NCBI GenBank assembly: GCA_035606235.1 | Contig: DATNFU010000035.1 | Span: forward strand, 1 to 49,228 | From: 66-474 sp035606235 | GTDB lineage: Bacteria > Pseudomonadota > Gammaproteobacteria > Xanthomonadales > Rhodanobacteraceae | Direction: 5' to 3' | Length of the DNA stretch: 49,228 bases | In this document: positions 43,283 through 49,228 of the stretch, piece after piece | Layout of the letters: the number at the start of each line of letters is the position of its first letter | Position numbering within the stretch: the first letter of the stretch is position 1 | Notes under the pieces: model-generated | Seen by the model: only the letters and a program-made list of their open reading frames with translations | The model's database searches: none | What the model was told of the DNA's origin: nothing | Translations under genes and position numbers: made by a program

Positions 43283-46200
43283 TCATTGCCCAGCCGCTTC
43301 CGCTTCGCGTTCTGCGCTCGCCGCCGAGGGTTCTGGCGACGCTTCGGGCCGCGGCCACTTGTCCTTGCCACGCAGCTTCGGCGCGATTTTTGCGCGCGGC
43401 TTGTAATCCTCGGGCGCCTTCACTGTGAACGCCGTTTCGCTGGAGGCGCCCGCGCCTTCCAGCTTCAGGGTGTACTTGCCCGGCGACGGATACACGCGCC
43501 AGCCCAGTTGCACGGCCTGCGCAATCGGTTGCTTGGAGAATTCCGCGGTAGCTGGGTCCAGATGCTGTTTCGCCAATTGCGCGCGTTCCGCGGCGAGCGC
43601 CTGCTGCGGGTCGAGTTCCAGATTCCACGTGTAGGCATTGATGCCGCGGGTGGCGACAAAATGCAGCGTCTGCAACGGCTGCTGATCGGCGTCGAACACG
43701 GTCAGCGTGACCGGTCCCGCTTGCTTCGCCCAGTAGCTGCCCTGGAGTTTCGGCAGATCGGCGGTTTCGTCGAACCATTCATCGGGTCGCGATTGCCAGC
43801 CGCGCTCGGCGTGGACATCCTCGACCGGGAACAGGTGCACGGCGTCGTTGCGCAGTTTCGCGGTCAGTTCCTGCACCGGCAGCACATCCACGATCCAGAC
43901 GCTGCGGCCGTGGGTGCCGGCGATCAACTCGCGCTCGCGCGGATGGATCGCCAGATCATGCACCGGCACGTTCGGCAGGTTTGCCTGCAGCGACTGCCAT
44001 GAATCGCCGCGGTCCAGCGACACGTACACGCCGCGATCGGTGCCGACATACAACACATCCTGATTGACCGGATCTTCCCGCACCACGTTGATCGCCTCGT
44101 CGGGCAACCCCTTCGAGATGGAGGTCCAGTGCTTGCCCAGGTCATCGGTGCGATAGAGATACGGCATGATGTCGTCGTCGCGATAGCCGTTCAACGACAC
44201 ATACGCGCGTTGGTCGTTGAAGTGCGAAGGCTCCACGCGGCTGACCCAGCGCTGCGGCAATCCTGCGTCGACGTGGTTCCACTGCACGCCGCCATCGGGC
44301 GTCACCCACACGTTGCCATCGTCGGTGCCGACCCAGATCTGGCCGAAGGTTTTGGGTGACTCGGCCAGCGTGACGATGCTGGCGTAAGGCACATTGCCGC
44401 GCTCCCTGGACGAGCTGAGATCCGGGCTGATCGCTTGCCACGATTCGGCCTTGTCCAGCGAGCGGAACAACTTGTTCGCGCCCATGTAGACGATGTCCTG
44501 GTTGTGCGGCGACAACTCGATCGGCGTGGTCCAGTTCCAGCGCAGCGGTGCGCTGCCGAAACTCGGCCGCGGACGCACTTCGTGACGACCGTCCGGCCCG
44601 GTGCGCGTGTAATAGCCGAACTGGTAGCCGGCGTAGATGGTCTTGTTGTCGCGCGGATCCACCTGCACGTACATGCCGTCGCCGCCGCCGACGTCCTTCC
44701 AGTCGTCATTGCGTTGCCAGTCGGTTTGTGACGAACCCATGCTGGCGCCGTTGTCCTGCAGCCCTCCATACACGTTGTACGGATCGGCCATGTCGTAAGT
44801 GACCGAGTAGAACTGCCCGACCGGAATGCGCGCGAAAGTCTGCCAGTGCAAACCGCCGTCATAGGTGATGTAGGCGCCGCCATCATTGCCGGCCAGCATG
44901 CGTTGCGGCTCGGCGGGATCGATCAGCAGTTCGTGGTAATCCACGTGCACGTCCGGATCGTTGAGCCCGCGCCAGCTCTTGCCGCCGTCTTTGGATTCGA
45001 TCAACGGCAGGCCTTCGGCGTAGACGTGTTGCGCGTCGTTCGGCGCGACCCGCAACTGGCCGAAATAATAGCCGTAGGTGTAATACACGTCGCGCAGCGG
45101 TTTCTCATTGGCGCGTTGCCAATGCGCGCCGGCATCGTCCGAACGGTACACGACCAGACCCTGGATGTCGGTATTGAACAGATCCGCATTGGCATCCGAC
45201 AACTGCTTGCGCAACTGATCCATGCTGACGCTGCCGTCGCGCACCATGTCCATCAGCTTGGCGGCGGTGAGATCGGTATCCAGATCGTTCTGCCGGATGA
45301 AGCGCTCGACCTGATTCGGATTCTGGCGCAGGAATTGATCCTTGCTCATGGTCTTCAGGCGCGCCGGCGAGAGCGGGCTGTCGCCCTCATCGCGCTGATC
45401 CGCGGGCAACGGCGTCCAGTCGTCGACGCTTGCGTAAATCGTGTCGGGCTGGCTGGGGGCGATCGCCAGGCCGATGCGGCCGACCTTGTCGTCGTGCGGA
45501 AAACCGGTGGTCAACGGCGTCCAGTGGTCGCCGCCGTCGCTGCTTTTCCAGATGCCCGAACCGCTGCCGGAGTAGGTCATGTTCCAGGCCGTGCGCTTGC
45601 GATCCCACAGCGCCGCATACAGCACCTGCGGATTGCGCGGGTCCATCGTGAGGTCAATCGCGCCGGTCCACGGCGTCGCGCCGTGCAATACCTGCTGCCA
45701 GGTCTTGCCGCCGTCACGCGTGCGATAGACGCCTCGCTGGCCGCCGATCGTGTAGAGCTTGCCGAGCGCGGCCACGTACACGGTGTTGGAATCCTTCGGG
45801 TCCACCACGATCCGCGCGATGCGATCGGAATCCGCCAGACCGGCGGCCTGAAATGTCTTGCCGCCGTCGTCGGAACGAAACACACCCAAGCCGCCGTAGG
45901 ACGAGCGCGAGGAGTTGGCCTCACCTGTTCCGACCCACAACGTTTGCGGATGCGAGGGATCCACGGCGATCGCGCCGATCACCATCGTCGGCATGCGATC
46001 GGACAACGGGGTGAAATGCGCGCCGTTGTCGGCGGTCTTCCACACGCCGCCCGTCGCATACGCGACATAGAACGTGTACGGCGCGCCCGGCACGCCGGCA
46101 ATCGCGACCACCCGACCGCCCTGCTTGGTCGGCCCGATCGAGCGCCAGTGCAGGCCGGCGAACGGCGAATCCGCGCGCATCGTCTGATGCTGAAGCCAGG

Positions 46201-46339
46201 CCGCGTCGCGCTCGGCGGAAGTCGCGGGCGCGTGGCCCGAAGTGCGCGCACCCGCGAGCGTTGCCACACCGCTCAGCAGCAGCGCCAGCAAGGCGCGGGC
46301 GACGGCGCACGAATGGATCATGCGGAGATCCGAAGCCAT
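43283..46339 (-). CDS. Secreted BNR/sortilin-type repeat protein
   Basis: 1018 aa. Signal peptide up to about residue 31 (LLALLLSGVATLAGA); an ATG six codons later is an alternative start. Most of the chain is a multi-bladed beta-propeller with many Asp-box/BNR units: SDDGGKTF, TRDGGKTW, SSDGGDHW, SKDGGKSW, TYDGGLHW, TPDGGVQW, SLDRGDSW. This matches the sortilin/VPS10-like proteins often labelled 'glycosyl hydrolase', but no catalytic residues are visible. A C-terminal Ig/FlgD-like strand domain (VTLTVFDADQQPLQTL...NAYTWNLELD) and a charged tail follow. Function probably binding; ligand unknown. Divergent from the lipoprotein gene. Confidence 0.88.
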   Translation of the reverse strand: MASDLRMIHSCAVARALLALLLSGVATLAGARTSGHAPATSAERDAAWLQHQTMRADSPFAGLHWRSIGPTKQGGRVVAIAGVPGAPYTFYVAYATGGVWKTADNGAHFTPLSDRMPTMVIGAIAVDPSHPQTLWVGTGEANSSRSSYGGLGVFRSDDGGKTFQAAGLADSDRIARIVVDPKDSNTVYVAALGKLYTIGGQRGVYRTRDGGKTWQQVLHGATPWTGAIDLTMDPRNPQVLYAALWDRKRTAWNMTYSGSGSGIWKSSDGGDHWTPLTTGFPHDDKVGRIGLAIAPSQPDTIYASVDDWTPLPADQRDEGDSPLSPARLKTMSKDQFLRQNPNQVERFIRQNDLDTDLTAAKLMDMVRDGSVSMDQLRKQLSDANADLFNTDIQGLVVYRSDDAGAHWQRANEKPLRDVYYTYGYYFGQLRVAPNDAQHVYAEGLPLIESKDGGKSWRGLNDPDVHVDYHELLIDPAEPQRMLAGNDGGAYITYDGGLHWQTFARIPVGQFYSVTYDMADPYNVYGGLQDNGASMGSSQTDWQRNDDWKDVGGGDGMYVQVDPRDNKTIYAGYQFGYYTRTGPDGRHEVRPRPSFGSAPLRWNWTTPIELSPHNQDIVYMGANKLFRSLDKAESWQAISPDLSSSRERGNVPYASIVTLAESPKTFGQIWVGTDDGNVWVTPDGGVQWNHVDAGLPQRWVSRVEPSHFNDQRAYVSLNGYRDDDIMPYLYRTDDLGKHWTSISKGLPDEAINVVREDPVNQDVLYVGTDRGVYVSLDRGDSWQSLQANLPNVPVHDLAIHPRERELIAGTHGRSVWIVDVLPVQELTAKLRNDAVHLFPVEDVHAERGWQSRPDEWFDETADLPKLQGSYWAKQAGPVTLTVFDADQQPLQTLHFVATRGINAYTWNLELDPQQALAAERAQLAKQHLDPATAEFSKQPIAQAVQLGWRVYPSPGKYTLKLEGAGASSETAFTVKAPEDYKPRAKIAPKLRGKDKWPRPEASPEPSAASAEREAEAAGQ

Positions 46340-46506
46340 GGTTTTATCCCCATCGAAGCGATCACATCACCTTAACGGTATCCACACCTTTTCGGGAGTA
46401 CCCGGAAGTCATGCTGACGTGGGCTTTCGTAGAACGGGCCTGCCCGCTAGGATTATCGGCTTGCTGCGGTCACGCCACAGCCTCTCTTCGCCGAAAAGGA
46501 TTTGTC

Positions 46507-47340
46507 ATGCGCAAGCTTGCACTGCCGCTGGTGATTGCCGGATTGTTGCTTAGTGGTTGCGGACCGTCGTCGAACAATGCCGCTCCGGCGCAGGCTCCGG
46601 CGCCCGCTGCAACCGCGGTGACCGGCACTGTCTCGCTCGCCGATCCCAGCGTACAGGTGGCTCCCGACGCCAAGCTCGATCTCACCTTGATGGATGTCAC
46701 CCAGCAACCGGGCGTGCCGGTGAACACCCAGTCGTTCGCGCCGCCGCACATGCCGCAGCAATTCAACATCGGTTTCAATCCCAAGCAGATCAAGCAGGCC
46801 GACATCTACGTGCTGGAAGCGAACATGCAAAGCGGCGGCCGCACTTATTCGACTACTTTGCAGCCGCCGGTATTGACCAAGGGCGCGTCGGCACGGGTGG
46901 ATCTGAAGTTGATTGCCGAGCCCACCGCGGCCGACAAGATGCTGTCCGATTTCAAAGCCGCGCAAGGGCGCATCGGCGGCATGAAGATGACCCAAGGCAC
47001 CGCGTCGACGCCGGATCTCTCGCGCGGGTGGCAGGTGTTCACCGACAAGAACGGCGTGGAGTTCATCCGCGAGTTGGTGGACAAGGGTGACAAGGGCAAC
47101 TACACCAGCACCGATTACGCCTACAAGGATGGCCATCCGTGGGTGGTGGTGCAGCAGACCAGCCCGAAGAAGGGCGCGCCGGTCAGCGCGACCGATCGTG
47201 CCGGCTGGGACGACAACGGCAGTCTGGTGCTGATGCAGCACGAGGAGAACGGCCAGGTCAGCGATCTTCCGCGCGATGTCGCTACCGCGCTGCACGATCA
47301 GGCCGAGGCGCTGTACAACCAGTTCAGCAAGAAGAAGTAG
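46507..47340 (+). CDS. YbaY/YscW-like lipoprotein
   Basis: 277 aa. Lipobox LLLSGC with Cys18 predicted as the lipidated residue. The region from about 40 to 140 (GTVSLADPSVQVAPDAKLDLTL; YVLEANMQSGGRTYST) resembles the beta-sandwich of YbaY/YscW lipoproteins. The C-terminal half (about 150-277) shows no recognised domain. Start chosen at ATG with AAGGA upstream; a longer frame would not have the signal. A weak promoter TTTCGT-17-TAGGAT (46425-46453) is possible. Ends at a gap containing a terminator. Confidence 0.82.
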   Translation: MRKLALPLVIAGLLLSGCGPSSNNAAPAQAPAPAATAVTGTVSLADPSVQVAPDAKLDLTLMDVTQQPGVPVNTQSFAPPHMPQQFNIGFNPKQIKQADIYVLEANMQSGGRTYSTTLQPPVLTKGASARVDLKLIAEPTAADKMLSDFKAAQGRIGGMKMTQGTASTPDLSRGWQVFTDKNGVEFIRELVDKGDKGNYTSTDYAYKDGHPWVVVQQTSPKKGAPVSATDRAGWDDNGSLVLMQHEENGQVSDLPRDVATALHDQAEALYNQFSKKK

Positions 47341-47349
47341 TAGGGCGAT

Positions 47350-47439
47350 TGCAAAGCTGCTGCGCTCGGTATCCGCGCCGGCGGTGCTCGGAATCCTCAT
47401 GTACTGACGTGTACACTCCGGTTCCTGTGCTCCGGCGGC
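47350..47439 (+). repeat. Dispersed repeat, copy 2
   Basis: Same ends as copy 1 (TGCAAAGCTGC-nn-CGCTCG ... GCTCCGGCGGC) with a central inverted repeat around CATGTACTGACGTGTACA. On the complement it has an open frame ending ...SSFAIAL with no ribosome site; I take it as a repeat, not a gene. Confidence 0.6.
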
Positions 47440-47512
47440 GCGCAACCAGGAGCCCTTTTTGCCATGGATGGCAGCTTCGCTCGCGACGTTTTGCAATCCA
47501 CTCTGTGCAATG

Positions 47513-47541
47513 AAAAAGCCGCGCACGAAGCGCGGCTTTTT
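47513..47541. terminator. Bidirectional rho-independent terminator
   Basis: Perfect 12 bp stem AAAAAGCCGCGC / GCGCGGCTTTTT with loop ACGAA, A-run on one side and T-run on the other. It can end the lipoprotein transcript and the convergent autotransporter transcript. Confidence 0.93.
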
Positions 47542-47573
47542 CTTGGAGACACTCAAATGCAAATGATTGACGT

Positions 47574-47685
47574 CATTCCGGGTGCCGCGCAGCGGCGATC
47601 CGGAACCCAGTGCCTTTGCATGCTATTCCGCTGACAGTGGATTCCTGGTTCCATTCCCGACGAGCCGCAAACGGCCCCGGAATGG
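47574..47685. repeat. Imperfect palindrome (GACGTCATTCC...CCGGAATGGCG)
   Basis: Left arm begins about 47574 with CGTCATTCCGGG, right arm ends with CCCCGGAATGGCG near 47685. Inner words CCAGTG and CAGTGGATTCC also oppose each other. Related in its end sequence to the 35588-35697 element. Confidence 0.6.
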
Positions 47686-47706
47686 CGAGCCTGCACGACT
47701 TGATTT

Positions 47707-49228
47707 TCAGAAGCTGAGCTTCGCACCCAGGTTCAAACTGTTGTCGCGCTCGTTCTTGTCCGAGAAGCGGCCGTTATAGCCGACCCAGGCGGAGAATGAC
47801 GGGCTGAATTCCGCATTCAAGCCGACCCCCGCGCTGCCCCACGTCTGATCGGGAAGGAAACCCGGCATCGCGAAGGTGCCCGGCATGTTGACCAGGCCCG
47901 CGCGGACATCGCGCGCATCGGCCTTGCTGTCGTGGTTCCACGCGACTTGCGCATACGGATGCAGCGCAGTCCCGCCCGCTTGCCAGTTGCCGATCACCTG
48001 CCAACCCAGCGTGCCGATCAGCGCCTCGCGTTCCTGGCGGTCGAAAGTCATCGCGGTGCTGTCGCCACCGTTCTCGGCAAAGCCGCTGACGCGGATGCGC
48101 TGGTAACCAATGTCCGCATAAGGGCCGGTGCGCAGCGCGTCGCTGCCGAACAGCCAGCCGCCGGTGAGCGAGAAGGCGACGTGCGAACCGGACGTGGAAC
48201 CGCTCTCCTGGCGCAGCGCCGGGCCAAGCGCGATATTGCGCTGGATGTCGTGATAGTTGAGCTGGCCGAAGCTGCCCATCGCGCCGAAGTAACCTTGGCG
48301 CCAGCCGTACATCGCATAACCTGAGAGCAGATATTCCTGCAACTTGAAGCCGCCGGCGTCATTGGCAAAACCATCGCGCTGTTGCGCGCCGCTCAGCGCG
48401 AGACCGACGCTGATGTGTTCGTCCGGATGCACATCCGCGCCGACCGTCAGCGTGTTCTGGTTGTTGTCGCTCTTGGGCGTGTTTTCGGTGGCATCGAGTT
48501 TCTGCTGGTTGTAATCGTAGCTCGCGAAATAACGCGCGCCGTGGCTCGGTTGATCCATGCCCGACAATGCCTGATTGCGCAAGCTGTGATCGACCGCATC
48601 GGTCACGTGCAAAGGCGCTTCCGCGAGCAAAGACTGCTGGCCCGGCGCCTGGATCACCGACACCACATATTGACCGAGCAGCGCGTGCGCGGCGGTGGTC
48701 GGGTGCACGCCGTCGGCGAACAGGAACGTGTTCTCGGTGCCTGGTGCGTAAGTGAACGGGAAAGGCTGGCCTTGCGGCCCGCACAGCAGCGAAGTGGATG
48801 CGAGGCCACAGGCTGCATCGGTCACATTGGTAAAGCCGTAACGCGCGGGATTGGCGACCACTTCGTTGATCAGGCCGAAGGTGTCGATCGGGATGATGTC
48901 GACACCCGTTTGCGCCAGCCCTGCGTTCAAGGTGCTGTTGTAGATGATTGACAAGCCGGTGCCTTGCGCGCTGACGGCCGGGCCGCCGGCCAGCGATTCC
49001 GGAGTCTTGCCGATGTCAGGCAGATTGAACACGACCACGCGCTTGGCGCCGGCCTGGCCCAGTTGCGCGATCAGGCCAAGTTCGGTTTGCGCCGCGGTTT
49101 GCAGATTGGTTTGTACTTGCGCCGCGGTGATCAGATTTGCCTGTGCCAGCCCGACATTGAAGAACACGTCATTGGCGCCGCCCCACACCGAGTACAGCGC
49201 ATTCGGATCGGCCTTGCCGCCGGTTGCG
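47707..49228 (-). CDS. GDSL/SGNH esterase autotransporter (partial)
   Basis: The last about 507 residues; the 5' end lies beyond the right edge, and the frame stays open to the boundary. The passenger has SGNH block III (VWGGANDVF) and block V with the catalytic Asp-His pair in FADGVHPTTAAH. The C-terminal part from about 250 residues before the end is a beta-barrel with alternating hydrophobic strands ending in LSF, the terminal Phe typical of outer-membrane proteins. This is the EstA layout: an esterase displayed on the cell surface and left attached. The nucleophile serine block is not visible here. Convergent with the lipoprotein gene. Confidence 0.92.
   Translation of the reverse strand, partial: ATGGKADPNALYSVWGGANDVFFNVGLAQANLITAAQVQTNLQTAAQTELGLIAQLGQAGAKRVVVFNLPDIGKTPESLAGGPAVSAQGTGLSIIYNSTLNAGLAQTGVDIIPIDTFGLINEVVANPARYGFTNVTDAACGLASTSLLCGPQGQPFPFTYAPGTENTFLFADGVHPTTAAHALLGQYVVSVIQAPGQQSLLAEAPLHVTDAVDHSLRNQALSGMDQPSHGARYFASYDYNQQKLDATENTPKSDNNQNTLTVGADVHPDEHISVGLALSGAQQRDGFANDAGGFKLQEYLLSGYAMYGWRQGYFGAMGSFGQLNYHDIQRNIALGPALRQESGSTSGSHVAFSLTGGWLFGSDALRTGPYADIGYQRIRVSGFAENGGDSTAMTFDRQEREALIGTLGWQVIGNWQAGGTALHPYAQVAWNHDSKADARDVRAGLVNMPGTFAMPGFLPDQTWGSAGVGLNAEFSPSFSAWVGYNGRFSDKNERDNSLNLGAKLSF

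Larger units (their letters stand above)
47341..47706. other. Gene-free gap of 366 bp
   Basis: Between the lipoprotein stop and the end of the convergent autotransporter gene. It holds repeat copy 2 (47350-47439), a strong terminator (47513-47541) and a palindromic element (47574-47685). No coding region is supported. Confidence 0.8.

Noticed and set aside
44846..46375. 509-codon plus-strand frame opposite the BNR protein gene
   Set aside because: The minus-strand reading has a signal peptide and repeated Asp-box motifs; the plus-strand product has none.
46372..46380. TATCCACA-containing site in front of the lipoprotein gene as a DnaA box
   Set aside because: Isolated, not clustered, 40 kb from the likely origin; one such match is expected by chance.
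47350..47562. Open frame on the minus strand through repeat copy 2
   Set aside because: No ribosome site, and the same layout occurs as a noncoding repeat at 43119-43213.

Overview
The window comes from a GC-rich gammaproteobacterium, most likely of the Xanthomonadales and probably Rhodanobacteraceae-like. It spans the chromosomal replication origin. Three things support this: the order gyrB-recF-dnaN-dnaA / rpmH-rnpA-yidC-mnmE without yidD between rnpA and yidC, a XanB2-like chorismatase beside an acyl carrier protein, and several short intergenic repeat families of the kind common in this order. The species cannot be named from the sequence alone.

Layout. Positions 220-7800 are on the minus strand: a periplasmic TPR protein, gyrB, recF, dnaN and dnaA. 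The dnaA-dnaN gap (6257-6492) holds three near-consensus DnaA boxes and AT-rich tracts and is the best oriC candidate. To the right, from 8012, run rpmH, rnpA, yidC and mnmE, then a YfcG-type glutathione transferase and a secreted DPP-IV-like peptidase. A small MAPEG membrane protein lies on the opposite strand. The complete F-type ATP synthase operon atpIBEFHAGDC (15576-23045) follows and ends at a clear terminator, with glmU next.

From 24.6 to 35.5 kb there is a mosaic of housekeeping and accessory genes. It holds the chorismatase/acyl carrier pair, a DUF4124-like envelope protein, pyrE divergent from an exonuclease III gene, and a wall-recycling group (ampG-like permease, anmK, M23 endopeptidase). 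Then come tyrS, a rhomboid protease and a class I glutamine amidotransferase. From 35.7 to 43 kb are an orphan GspE/PilB ATPase, glyQ, a glutathione transferase placed between glyQ and glyS, glyS, and a TPR-sulfotransferase whose PAPS loop looks degenerate. The right end carries a large BNR/sortilin-type repeat protein divergent from a YbaY-like lipoprotein, and the 3' part of an EstA-like autotransporter esterase that runs off the window.

Most genes work in central processes: replication initiation, the tRNA and translation machinery, membrane protein insertion, ATP synthesis and cell-wall precursor supply. The most distinctive feature is not a new gene system but the intergenic DNA. At least five structurally different repeat types sit in small gaps. 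Four of them are inside the atp operon, one fills the leaders of both pyrE and xth, and two related copies flank a 4 kb block as direct repeats. No CRISPR array, insertion sequence, prophage, tRNA or rRNA gene was seen.
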